From an uncultured Bacilli bacterium (GTDB lineage Bacteria; Bacillota_I; Bacilli_A; RF39; UBA660): a stretch of 33,147 bases of DNA. This document shows positions 15,233-24,300 of this stretch, one piece after another. The position numbers were made by a program, and so were the translations under genes. Positions within the stretch are counted from its first letter, which is position 1, and each line of letters opens with the position of its first letter. The notes beneath the pieces were generated by a model that made no database searches, was not told where the DNA came from, and was given only the letters and a program-made list of their open reading frames with translations. The stretch spans positions 1-33,147 of the forward strand of contig CALVZF010000013.1 in NCBI GenBank assembly GCA_944372455.1. Reading direction: 5' to 3'.

Positions 15233-15933
15233 TGACTGGTTATATTAGTAAAATTGAAACTTTTGGTACAGTTGACGGTCCAGGAATTAGAACTGTAATA
15301 TTTTTACAAGGATGTATGTTAAGATGTGTATTTTGCCACAATCCTGAAATGTGGAAACTTACTGGAGGAAAAGAATATACCGTTGAAGAACTTTTAAATA
15401 TTATTTTAAAATATAAAAATTATTATGGTAAGACTGGTGGGGTAACATTTTCAGGTGGAGAACCTTTAGTACAATCTAAATTTTTAATAGAAATTTGTAA
15501 AAAATTAAAAGAACTAAATATAAATATTTGTTTAGATACCGCAGGTGTTGGTAGTAATGAAGAAGAAGTTTTAAAGTATATAGATTTAGTGATTTTTGAT
15601 ATAAAACATATTGAAAGAGAAGGTTATAAGAAGATTACTGGTTTAGAGATAGACAAAAGTTTAGAATTTTTAAATTCTTGTCAAAAGTTAAACAAAAAAT
15701 TATGGTTAAGACAAGTAATTATCCCTGGTATAAATGATAATGAAAAATATATTTTAAAATTAAAGGAATTTATTAAAACTATTAAAAATGTAGAAAAGGT
15801 AGAATTATTACCTTATCATACAATGGGAGTATCTAAATATAAGGATTTAAACATTGATTATAAACTAAAAAATGTTGATTCAATGGATAAAATAGAATGT
15901 GAAAGATTATCTAAAATTTTAAACGAAATATAG
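15232..15933 (+). CDS. pflA: Pyruvate formate-lyase activating enzyme
   Basis: 233-residue radical SAM enzyme. The cluster motif CMLRCVFCH (Cys28, Cys32, Cys35), the FGTVDGPGIRTVIFLQGC start, GGVTFSGGEPL and the late LLPYHTMGVSKY are those of PflA. It uses S-adenosylmethionine and a 4Fe-4S cluster to abstract hydrogen from Gly716 of PflB. The start overlaps the pflB stop (TAATG) and lacks its own ribosome site, so translation is probably coupled. The stop lies inside the following terminator. Confidence 0.96.
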   Translation: MTGYISKIETFGTVDGPGIRTVIFLQGCMLRCVFCHNPEMWKLTGGKEYTVEELLNIILKYKNYYGKTGGVTFSGGEPLVQSKFLIEICKKLKELNINICLDTAGVGSNEEEVLKYIDLVIFDIKHIEREGYKKITGLEIDKSLEFLNSCQKLNKKLWLRQVIIPGINDNEKYILKLKEFIKTIKNVEKVELLPYHTMGVSKYKDLNIDYKLKNVDSMDKIECERLSKILNEI

Positions 15934-15966
15934 AAGGAATTTTTAAAGTTCTTTCTATATTTTTAT
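15929..15966 (+). terminator. Terminator of pflB-pflA, overlapping the pflA stop
   Basis: 11-bp stem with one G-U pair (15929-15939 with 15949-15959), 9-nt loop, T tail. TAG 15931-15933 is in the 5' arm. Confidence 0.8.
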
Positions 15967-16051
15967 AAAGTAAACTTCTTTTCATGTTGATAGAAACTTC
16001 TTGACTGAAAGATAATAGTAATAAGTAAATCAGATCCTTACGTCGTTCAAT

Positions 16052-16110
16052 AAAAAAGAGTTTATATGTAGTATTAACGATAATATTATATATAGCTTTT
16101 TTCTTTTATA
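16052..16110 (+). other. Long intergenic hairpin with T-rich tail before topA
   Basis: AAAAAAG (16052-16058) pairs with CTTTTTT (16096-16102), and inside it 16063-16076 pairs with 16081-16094 (14 bp, G-U allowed) around the loop ACGA. CTTTTATA follows. It looks like an intrinsic terminator but is 120 bases beyond the pflA terminator. A TTGACT at 16001-16006 has only a weak -10 (TAAGTA, 16022-16027). It may end a small RNA starting near 16030 or act as a backup terminator. Confidence 0.5.
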
Positions 16111-16119
16111 TAAAAATAG

Positions 16120-16148
16120 TTGACAAAACTCTAAAAAAAAAGTATATA
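16120..16148 (+). promoter_or_regulatory. Sigma-A promoter of topA
   Basis: TTGACA (16120-16125), 17 bases, TATATA (16143-16148); TATAAT at 16145-16150 is the 19-base alternative. Confidence 0.8.
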
Positions 16149-16177
16149 ATTAGTATTAGGACAAAGGAATGGTGTTA

Positions 16178-18208
16178 ATGGCAAAAAAATTAGTTATAGT
16201 AGAATCCCCTTCAAAAAGTAAAACTATAGAAAAATATTTAGGTAATGAATATAAAGTAGTTTCTAGTAAAGGACATATTAGAGATTTAGCAACTTCTGGT
16301 AAGTTTGGATTAGGAGTTGATATAGAAAATCACTTTAAACCAAACTATATTAATATTGCTGGTAAATCAAAAGTTATTAATGAATTAAAAAAAGATGCTA
16401 AAGAAGCAGATAAAGTTTATTTAGCAAGCGACCCTGACCGTGAAGGAGAAGCAATAAGTTGGCATTTATATGATACTTTAAAATTAAAAGATAATAATTA
16501 TGAGCGTGTGGTTTTTAATGAAATAACTAAAAATGCTGTTATTAATGCTTTTAACCATACTAGAAAAATAGATATGAAAATGGTTAATAGTCAAGAAGCC
16601 AGAAGAATTTTAGATAGAATAATTGGATTTAGACTAAGTAAACTAATGCAATCTAAAACTAGTGGTAAATCAGCTGGTAGAGTACAAAGTGTTGCTCTTA
16701 AACTTATAGTTGATAGGGAAAGAGAAATAGAAGCTTTTAAAATAGAAGACTATTATGAAATAGATGCTATTTTTAAAGAATTTAGTGCTAAACTTGAAAA
16801 ATATAAAGATCAAGATATCGAAATTAAAACTTCTGAAGAAGCAGACTTAATTTTATCAAAATTATCTAAAGCCTTTGAAATAGAAAACATAGAAACAAAA
16901 AGTAAAAATAAAAAGTCAAAGGCCCCATTTATTACCAGTAGTTTGCAACAAGATGCTTCAGCAAAATTGAATTTTGGTGCAAGTAAAACAATGCGTATCG
17001 CACAAAAATTATATGAAGGGGTAGATTTAGCTAATGAAACAGTAGGGCTTATTACTTATATGAGAACAGATTCTATTCGTTTATCAGATGAATTTGTTGG
17101 AAGTACTTTTCATTATATTGAAGAAAATTTTGGAAAAGAATATATTGGTTATCCTAAACAAAGCAAAAAGAAAGAAAATGTTCAAGATGCCCATGAAGCT
17201 ATTAGACCTACAAGTATAAATAGAACTCCAGAAAGTGTTAGAAAATATTTAAGTGATGATGAATATAAACTATATAGATTAATTTATTATAGAGCATTGG
17301 CTTCATTAATGAAAGATGCTAAAGTAGAACAAACAGTAGTTATTTTGAATAATAATGATTACAAGTTTAAAGCTACTGGTCAAGTATTAATATATGATGG
17401 ATATTTAAAAGTTTATAAGGAATTTGAAGAGAGTGAAGATAAAGTTTTACCGCCATTTGACACTTATCATTCAAAAGTAATAGTTGCAGAAGAAATAGAA
17501 AAAAGTTTGCATCATACTAAACCACCAGCTCGTTATACAGAAGCAAAACTAATTAAAGAATTAGAAGATTTGGGAATTGGTAGACCAAGTACTTATGCTA
17601 AAATTGTTGAAACTCTAAAAGAAAGAGGATATGTAGATACAGTAGATAAAAAATTTCATCCTACAGAAGTAGGATTTGAAATAACTGATAAACTACAAGA
17701 ATTTTTCTCAAGTATTATAAATGTAGAATATACTGCTAAAATGGAAGCTGAACTAGATGAAATAGCTGAAGGAGATTTAATTTGGTATAACTTAGTAGAA
17801 GAATTCTTTGATAAATTTGAACCATTAGTAGAAGATGCTTTCCATAAAATGGAGAAAAAGGCCCCTATCCAAACAGGAGAAATGTGTCCTTCTTGTGGGA
17901 ATCCTTTAGTTATGCGAAAAGGAAAATACGGAGAATTTATAGCATGCAGTAATTATCCTGAATGTAAATATATTAAACAAGAACCAAAAAAGATAGTTGA
18001 AATAATGGACTGCCCAATATGTGAAGGAAAAATTGTTGAGAAAAAAACTAAAAAAGGTAAATTATTCTACGGATGTAATAATTATCCAACTTGTAATTAT
18101 GCATTATGGGATAAGCCAACGGGTTCATACTGTCCAAACTGTCATGGAATTTTAGTTAATAAAAATAAAAAAATTAAATGTGTAAATTGCGATTATGAAA
18201 GTGAGTAA
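16178..18208 (+). CDS. topA: DNA topoisomerase I (type IA)
   Basis: 676 residues. ATG 16178 (MAKKLVIVESPSKSKTIEKY) has AAAGGA nine bases upstream; the ATG at 16169 touches that site. The Toprim domain has the IVESPSK glutamate (Glu9) and DPDREGEAIS; the nicking tyrosine is Tyr294 in LITYMRTDSIRLS; QDAHEAIRPT and RPSTYAKIVETL are standard. Three C-terminal zinc ribbons follow from about residue 570: CPSCGNPLVMRKGKYGEFIAC, CPICEGKIVEKKTKKGKLFY and CPNCHGILVNKN. It relaxes negative supercoils behind RNA polymerase. In many Firmicutes dprA lies upstream; that is not the case here. Confidence 0.97.
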   Translation: MAKKLVIVESPSKSKTIEKYLGNEYKVVSSKGHIRDLATSGKFGLGVDIENHFKPNYINIAGKSKVINELKKDAKEADKVYLASDPDREGEAISWHLYDTLKLKDNNYERVVFNEITKNAVINAFNHTRKIDMKMVNSQEARRILDRIIGFRLSKLMQSKTSGKSAGRVQSVALKLIVDREREIEAFKIEDYYEIDAIFKEFSAKLEKYKDQDIEIKTSEEADLILSKLSKAFEIENIETKSKNKKSKAPFITSSLQQDASAKLNFGASKTMRIAQKLYEGVDLANETVGLITYMRTDSIRLSDEFVGSTFHYIEENFGKEYIGYPKQSKKKENVQDAHEAIRPTSINRTPESVRKYLSDDEYKLYRLIYYRALASLMKDAKVEQTVVILNNNDYKFKATGQVLIYDGYLKVYKEFEESEDKVLPPFDTYHSKVIVAEEIEKSLHHTKPPARYTEAKLIKELEDLGIGRPSTYAKIVETLKERGYVDTVDKKFHPTEVGFEITDKLQEFFSSIINVEYTAKMEAELDEIAEGDLIWYNLVEEFFDKFEPLVEDAFHKMEKKAPIQTGEMCPSCGNPLVMRKGKYGEFIACSNYPECKYIKQEPKKIVEIMDCPICEGKIVEKKTKKGKLFYGCNNYPTCNYALWDKPTGSYCPNCHGILVNKNKKIKCVNCDYESE

Positions 18209-18227
18209 AATCACTTTCTTTTTCTTT
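18197..18227 (+). terminator. Terminator of topA with the stop codon in its loop
   Basis: GAAAGTGA (18197-18204) pairs with TCACTTTC (18211-18218); TAA 18206-18208 is in the loop; TTTTTCTTT follows. Confidence 0.85.
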
Positions 18228-18254
18228 GACAACTATATCAAATAATGTTAAAAT
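18226..18254 (+). promoter_or_regulatory. Sigma-A promoter of the hypothetical gene at 18280
   Basis: TTGACA (18226-18231), 17 bases, TAAAAT (18249-18254). The -35 begins in the T tail of the topA terminator. Confidence 0.8.
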
Positions 18255-18279
18255 AGCACCTATCGGGGAAGTGTATTAA

Positions 18280-18819
18280 ATGGGATTAAATAATATAGTT
18301 AGTATTTTAACTAATGGGGATTTAAACGATTTAGAAAGATATAATAAAATAGTAAATGAAGAATATTTAAAAAAAGAAAACTTAAAATTAATTTTAATAG
18401 AAATTAAAAGTATTTTAAAAGAAATTAATTTTAAAATTTTAGAAAATAAAATTAATTTATCTAAACTAGACTTTTTACTTAATAGTGTTGATAATGATGA
18501 TTTAATGTATTTAATAGATGATTTAACTAAATTTATATTAATTTGTATAAATGAAATTAAAACTGAAAAATCGTATATAAAATATCTTAAAAATTATTTA
18601 AAAGAAAAAAGTCTGGTTGCAGTAAAATCTACATATATAGTTTTATCAATACTAGCCTATATTGAAAAAGAAAGAGCTTTAACAATATCTGGTCATACGA
18701 AACATCTCAAAGATATTATTCAAAATAAACCTGTAGTATTAGTTAATACAGAAAATACAAATTCTAAAATTTTAAATGATATTGATAAAATAATTATTAA
18801 AAAAAAGAAAGTTTTATAA
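18280..18819 (+). CDS. Hypothetical helical protein
   Basis: 179 residues that I do not recognise. It is Lys/Leu/Ile/Asn rich, predicted almost all helical and probably soluble. Residues about 114-129 (VAVKSTYIVLSILAYI) form the only hydrophobic stretch. There is no signal peptide and no known motif. It has its own promoter and the ribosome site GGGGAAGTG. Its last six bases overlap the 3' end of the convergent PflX-like gene, and no terminator separates them. Confidence 0.7.
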   Translation: MGLNNIVSILTNGDLNDLERYNKIVNEEYLKKENLKLILIEIKSILKEINFKILENKINLSKLDFLLNSVDNDDLMYLIDDLTKFILICINEIKTEKSYIKYLKNYLKEKSLVAVKSTYIVLSILAYIEKERALTISGHTKHLKDIIQNKPVVLVNTENTNSKILNDIDKIIIKKKKVL

Positions 18820-19713
18820 TCCTTCAAAATTAAATGAAGGAATAAAGCTTTCTTTTTGTGTTTCACCTTCTTGAATATAAGCATTTTCTACTCCTATAGA
18901 AATAGCGTAATTAATTACTTCATCATATTCTTTAGATGTAACAATTCTATTTAATTCTTTATATTTTTTTACATTTTCAAGAGGAGTATACTGATTCATA
19001 ATACTAATATAAATGTTATTACCATATTTATTATAAAGATATTTAATAATTTTTTTGGAATCATCTATTAATCCAGGTAATATTAAGTGTCTTACAATTA
19101 TTCCTTTTTGCATTATTCCTTGTTTATCAAATATAGGATTTCCAATTTGATCATACATTTTTTCTAAAGCTATACTTGCACATTCAAAGTAATTATCTAT
19201 TTTAGAATATTTTTTAGAATAATTATTATCATAATATTTAAAATCGGTTAAATAAATATCTATATATCCATCTAACAATTTGATAGTTTCAACACTCTCA
19301 TAACCACTAGTATTATAGACAATAGGGATTTTTAATCCTAAATTTTTAGCTATTTTAATTGCTTCAATTATTTGAGGTACATAATGAGTAGGGGTTACTA
19401 AATTTATATTGTGGGCTTTCTTATTTTGTAATTCTATCATGATTTTGCCAAGACGTTCTACTGTGATTTTTTTACCATAACCACAAGTACTTATTTGATA
19501 ATTTTGACAATATACACAACCTAAATTACAATTTGAAAAAAATATAGTACCACTTCCAGAACTTGCTGAAATACAGGGCTCTTCAAAATAATGGAGCGCT
19601 GCTCTAGATATTACTATATCTTTAGTAGCCTTACAAAAACCTATTTCGTTAGCTAATCTATTAACTTTGCACTCTCTAGGACAAAGTGTACAACATTTTA
19701 ATAATTCATACAT
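18814..19713 (-). CDS. PflX-like radical SAM protein (COG1313 type)
   Basis: 299 residues from the ATG at 19713 (minus). This start matches the family (MYELLKCCTLCPRECKVNRL) and is preceded by GGTGTGAT; a longer frame begins at 19767 without a ribosome site. The N-terminus has a Cys-rich head (Cys7, 8, 11, 15, 27: CTLCPRECKVNR and GFCKA). The radical SAM cluster motif CNLGCVYCQ (Cys62, Cys66, Cys69) is followed by LVTPTHYVPQI and VYNTSGYES, typical of the PflX group. The product and substrate of this group are unknown; it is related to pyruvate formate-lyase activases but its real target is not settled. A minus-strand promoter TTGTCA-17-TAATAT lies in the intergenic region shared with the ESX operon. 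Confidence 0.85.
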   Translation of the reverse strand: MYELLKCCTLCPRECKVNRLANEIGFCKATKDIVISRAALHYFEEPCISASSGSGTIFFSNCNLGCVYCQNYQISTCGYGKKITVERLGKIMIELQNKKAHNINLVTPTHYVPQIIEAIKIAKNLGLKIPIVYNTSGYESVETIKLLDGYIDIYLTDFKYYDNNYSKKYSKIDNYFECASIALEKMYDQIGNPIFDKQGIMQKGIIVRHLILPGLIDDSKKIIKYLYNKYGNNIYISIMNQYTPLENVKKYKELNRIVTSKEYDEVINYAISIGVENAYIQEGETQKESFIPSFNFEGL

Positions 19714-19774
19714 ACTAATCACACCACTAAATAATATTATATTACATTTTTTGACAATTGTTGACAAAAAATAC

Positions 19775-19802
19775 TTGACCGGGGGGGGTTATATTATATA
19801 CT
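19775..19802 (+). promoter_or_regulatory. Promoter of the ESX operon with a G8 tract in the spacer
   Basis: TTGACC (19775-19780), then eight G (19781-19788) within a 16-base spacer, then TATACT (19797-19802). Two further TTGACA hexamers lie at 19751 and 19761. A change of one G would bring the spacer to 15 or 17 bases and alter promoter strength. Confidence 0.75.
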
Positions 19803-19852
19803 CTAATTAGAATTGTGAATAATTATACAATTCCTTTGAAAGGAGGGTATTT

Positions 19853-20143
19853 ATGGTAATTGAATTTAACAATGTAGAAGAAGCTATTTCTGATGGTAGA
19901 AGTTTACAAAGTGTTTCTCAAAAATTATTAGAGTTAAACGATAGACTTACCAACATAGTAAATAAAATAGATGCTTCATGGGCGTCAAATACTGAAGATA
20001 AAACTACTTATATTGAAGCTTTAAGAAAAGTAATTCAAGGGTTAGGGTATGCTAACGGTACTGGGTTAGTACCTACATTAAATGCTACAGGAAGAACCTG
20101 CGAATTATATGCAACAAATATTAGAAATCAAGGTAATAACTAA
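19853..20143 (+). CDS. WXG100-family protein (EsxA-like)
   Basis: 96 residues, the size of ESAT-6/EsxA proteins, with two helical halves around a turn at Trp43 (DASWASNTEDKTTY). The third residue is Ser, where WXG100 proteins usually have Gly. No signal peptide. Such proteins are exported as helical-hairpin dimers by type VII systems and often bind the EssC ATPase. First gene of the cluster, with a perfect ribosome site AAAGGAGGG. The membership rests on size, Trp motif and the EssC gene downstream. Confidence 0.75.
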   Translation: MVIEFNNVEEAISDGRSLQSVSQKLLELNDRLTNIVNKIDASWASNTEDKTTYIEALRKVIQGLGYANGTGLVPTLNATGRTCELYATNIRNQGNN

Positions 20144-20160
20144 AATAAAGGAGTGTAATA

Positions 20161-20544
20161 ATGGGAAATTATTTTAATATAGGATCTGAAATATATGAGT
20201 TACAAAGACAGTTAACTTCTCTAATAGAGGATTTTCAAAGAGAATTTAACAATGCTAATAATCTTTTAAATTCTTTAAAAAATAATTGTAGAGAAACAAA
20301 TTTTTGTTCAAAATTAGAAAAATTATCATCACAAGTTACAACAGCTTCTCAAAAATCTGTTTCTAATCTTAGTAGTTTAAAAACGTTTGCTGATCATCAA
20401 ATTGCAGCGTATGGTGATAGTTTAAATCAATTCGCACTTTCTCTTGAAAAAGCAATTCAAGCTTATGAAGAAGAAAAAATGAAAATTGATCAATTACAAA
20501 ATGAAATAATGCTTGGAACAAAGATGTATCAAATGTATGAGTAA
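20161..20544 (+). CDS. Small helical protein of the ESX cluster
   Basis: 127 residues, all-helical with heptad character (SEIYELQRQLTSLIEDFQRE, and LNQFALSLEKAIQAYEEEK), no signal peptide and no WXG. It contains two Cys (residues 43 and 49, NCRETNFC). It could be a chaperone or partner of the neighbouring WXG100 proteins, like the small helical proteins found near LXG toxins. Seventeen bases after the first WXG100 gene and 12 before the next; function unknown. Confidence 0.65.
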   Translation: MGNYFNIGSEIYELQRQLTSLIEDFQREFNNANNLLNSLKNNCRETNFCSKLEKLSSQVTTASQKSVSNLSSLKTFADHQIAAYGDSLNQFALSLEKAIQAYEEEKMKIDQLQNEIMLGTKMYQMYE

Positions 20545-20556
20545 GGAGGTTTAGAT

Positions 20557-20850
20557 ATGGGTGTTATAAGTTTAGAAATTAGAAACAATAACGAATTAAA
20601 TGAAAGTGCAAATAAAATGGTTGGAGAGTTTTCTAACTTAATTACTAATTGTGAATCAATTTATTATGTAATAAATAGTATAGAAGAAGCTTGGATAAGT
20701 GATTATCCAGATAAAAAAGAAGCAATAAAAGCAATGAAAGAATATGTAGAATGTATAAAAAGATATGTAGAAGTAAGTAAAAATTTTACTTCAGCGTTAA
20801 ATCATTATTCAATTACTAATGCAGAAATAGGTAGTAAAGCTGCAAGATAA
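20557..20850 (+). CDS. WXG100-family protein (second copy, divergent)
   Basis: 97 residues with a helical hairpin and Trp46 in EEAWISDYPDKKEAI, the same position and flanking acidic pattern as the first copy (Trp-x-Ser). The two differ widely elsewhere, so they may form a heterodimer. Ribosome site TAAGGAGG overlaps the preceding stop. Exported substrate or structural partner of the type VII system by inference. Confidence 0.7.
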   Translation: MGVISLEIRNNNELNESANKMVGEFSNLITNCESIYYVINSIEEAWISDYPDKKEAIKAMKEYVECIKRYVEVSKNFTSALNHYSITNAEIGSKAAR

Positions 20851-20867
20851 AAGAGGAGGTAAACAAA

Positions 20868-21206
20868 ATGGCATTAAAAATTAGTGAAAGTGAATTACTT
20901 AGAATGGGACAAAGATTATCTCAAATTAAAGGTGAAATTATACAAGAAATGAATAGTATACAAGAACAAGCAAATACAGTTAAAGATAATATTAAAAAAG
21001 GTAATGCTGATGGGAAAGATATAAGAAATATTATCTCAGAAATAGCGTTTAATATTGAAGGATATAAAGGGAATTTAGAAGAATTTTTAGAATTAATTAT
21101 TCAGTATTTAACTGAAAAGTCAAAAAATTATGGAGCACTACAAACGGATGCTAATGAACAATTAACTAAAGTAAATGAATTAATAGATGGAATTAGTTTC
21201 GAATAA
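20868..21206 (+). CDS. Small helical protein of the ESX cluster (WXG100-like without Trp)
   Basis: 112 residues, helical throughout, starting ALKISESELLRMGQRLSQIK, with a central turn near residues 43-47 (KGNADGKD). No Trp, no signal peptide. Length and layout are like WXG100 relatives but the motif is missing. Strong ribosome site GAGGAGG. Last of four small genes before a hairpin and essC. Confidence 0.65.
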   Translation: MALKISESELLRMGQRLSQIKGEIIQEMNSIQEQANTVKDNIKKGNADGKDIRNIISEIAFNIEGYKGNLEEFLELIIQYLTEKSKNYGALQTDANEQLTKVNELIDGISFE

Positions 21207-21252
21207 AACACTAAAATAAAAATTTAAAAGATAATTGTAATTAGAAATATTA

Positions 21253-21290
21253 ATTAAGCAATTCATATTTTGAATTGCTTAATCTCTTTA
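21253..21290 (+). terminator. Hairpin between the small ESX genes and essC
   Basis: Perfect 13-bp stem (21253-21265 with 21271-21283), 5-nt loop, weak tail CTCTTTA. No promoter is seen before essC, so this is probably a partial terminator or an mRNA end stabiliser that gives more small-protein than ATPase mRNA. Confidence 0.6.
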
Positions 21291-21311
21291 GAGTAAATAG
21301 GGGATGTAATT

Positions 21312-24300
21312 ATGAAGTTAGCGATTATAAAAAAGAATAAAATTAAAAATTATACTTTACCTAAAGAAAATACTAATAGCTATTGGATAACAGATTATGA
21401 CGAATTAAATGATAAAACCAATTTAATTGAATTAGTACAAAAAGATAATGCCTGGGAAATTATTAGTAATTCTGAAATTAAGGTAATTCTAAATAATACT
21501 TATGTTAGTAATATAAAATTAAAAGAATATGAATTCTTTTATTTAAAACCAACTATAACAGATACCTTAATAATCATTTATTGTTATCCAGATTTTGATA
21601 ATACTTTTAAACAATTTTCAATAAATAATAATACTACAATTACTATTGGTAATAGTAAAACAAATAATATCTATTATAATAGTCCTCATATTTTACCAAA
21701 TAATTCTTATTTGATATATTCAAATAACCAATGGACACTCAAATGTGGACAAGGAAAGTTTGTTTATGTAAATAATAAATTAGTTCAAAATAAAATTTTA
21801 CAAATTGGCGATATTATATTTATAATGGGATTAAAAATAATTATAGCAGGTAATTTTATTGTTGTTAATAATCCTAATAATTTAGTAACCTTTGATGTAA
21901 ATATACTATTACCTAAGAAATTTGTAAGAAAAAGTGTTGATATTTTAAATGAAGAAGCAGATTTTACTCTTTATAGTCCAACAGATTATTTTCATAAATC
22001 CCCAAGATTTATTTCAACAATTCAAGAGTCGGTTTTTAAAATTGATCCTCCCCCAGATCCAGTTAAAAAAGATGATAAACCTTTTATTTATACTCTTGGT
22101 CCAATGATGACTATGGGACTTACCTCAGTAATGTTTGCCTGGCAAGCAATAAATGGGGTAGTCAATGAAGGAAAAGACATTAGTACTGCCTTACCTTCAA
22201 TAGTTATGTCAATAGCTATGCTTTTATCCACTTTATTTTGGCCTACACTTTCAAAAATGTACGATAATAAAAATGTAAAAAGAAAAAATAAAAAAATTTT
22301 TAAAAAATATACTGATTATATAAATAAATTTGAAAAAGAAATTGAAACAGAAATTAGTAATCAAAAAATAACCTTAATACAAAATAATGCAGATTTAAAT
22401 GATTGTGTAAAAATTATTATGTCTAGAACCTCAAGGCTTTGGGAAAGAAGATTAAAAGATGATGATTTTTTAAATGTAAGAATAGGACTTGGAAATGTTG
22501 ATTCTAAAATTAAAATAGAAACTAAACAAGAAGGGTTTACAGTTGAAGAAAATAATTTAAAACCTTTACTAGATCAGCTTTTAAATAAATCAAAATTAAT
22601 GGAAAATGTACCAATATGTGTCTCCTTTACAGATAAGAATGTAGTCGGTATAGTAGGAAATAATAATCTAACTGTTAATTTTATAAATGGTCTTATTTTA
22701 AAATTAATAACTTTTCATAGTTATGAAAAATTAAAAATAATTCTCTTAACTAATGAAGATGATTCTAATAATTATAATTATTTAAAAATTTTACCACATA
22801 GTTTTAGTAATAATAGAGACATAAGATTTTTTGGAACTAATTCTGATGAAATTCAACAAATATCTAATTATTTAGATGATGTTTTAAACAAAAGAATTAG
22901 TAACTTTAACGAACAAGAAGAAAGTAGTTATAAAGAGGTTGAACCTTATTATTTTATAATAGTAGATTCTTTTAAAGAAGCTAAAAATATGAGAATAATA
23001 AAAAGAATTTTAGAGACTGATATAAATTATGGGTTTAGTATTGTTTTTAAGGCTGATAATTTATCTACTTTACCTAATGAATGTACTACTTTTATAAATT
23101 TGTTTGAAAAGGAATCAGGATTATTTGAAAATGAATTAATTGCTAATAAGCAAAAAATATTTTTTGCAGATTTTTTAGAAAATATTAATATGTTTAAGAT
23201 TGCTCAAATACTTGCAAATACTCCAATAGAAGATATAACAAATAATAAAAAAACTATTCCTGAATCAATAGGATTTCTTGAAATGTATAATGTAGGTAAG
23301 ATAGAGCAATTAAATATTCAAGAAAAATGGAAGACTAATAATCCATATTTAAGTTTACAAGCTCCTATTGGTATAGATGAAAATGGAGAAATATTTAAAT
23401 TAGATATACACGAAAAATATCATGGACCACATGGATTAATAGCTGGTATGACAGGTAGTGGTAAATCAGAATTTATAATCACATATCTTTTATCACTAGC
23501 AGTAGAATATCATCCTAATGATGTTTCATTTGTTTTAATTGATTATAAAGGGGGAGGACTTTCTGGCGCTTTTGAAAATAAAGAACGAAACATTAAATTA
23601 CCACATATTGCTGGTTCAATTACTAATTTAGATAAATCTGATTTAGATAGAGCTTTAACTTCCATTCAAAGTGAATTAAGAAGAAGACAGACAATTTTTA
23701 ATAAAACTCGCGATAAATTAAACGAAAGTACAATGGATATATATAAATATCAAAGTTTGTATAGGCAAGGGGTAATCACTGAGCCCATTCCACATTTATT
23801 GATTATTTCAGATGAGTTTGCAGAGCTTAAGAGTCAACAACCTGATTTTATGGATCAATTAATTAGTACTGCACGTATTGGTCGTAGTTTAGGAGTTCAT
23901 TTAATTTTGGCAACTCAAAAACCTGCTGGAGTAGTTAATGACCAAATTTGGAGTAACTCTAGATTTAGAGTTTGTTTAAAAGTTCAAGAAAAATCGGATA
24001 GTATAGATGTAATTAAACGTCCGGATGCAGCAGAATTAAAAAATGTAGGAAGATTTTATATTCAAGTAGGTTATAATGAATTATTTAAATTAGGACAGGC
24101 AGCCTGGTGTGGAATGCACTATATTCCCCAAGATATATATAAAAAGAAAGAGGATACATCCATTAATTTTATAGATAATGTAGGTAATGTAATTAAAACT
24201 ATTGATAACAAGAAAAAATCAGTAAATTCTAATTTAGGAGAAGAATTAGCTAATATTGTTAAATACTTAGATGAAATCGCTAAACAAAATAATATAGAAA

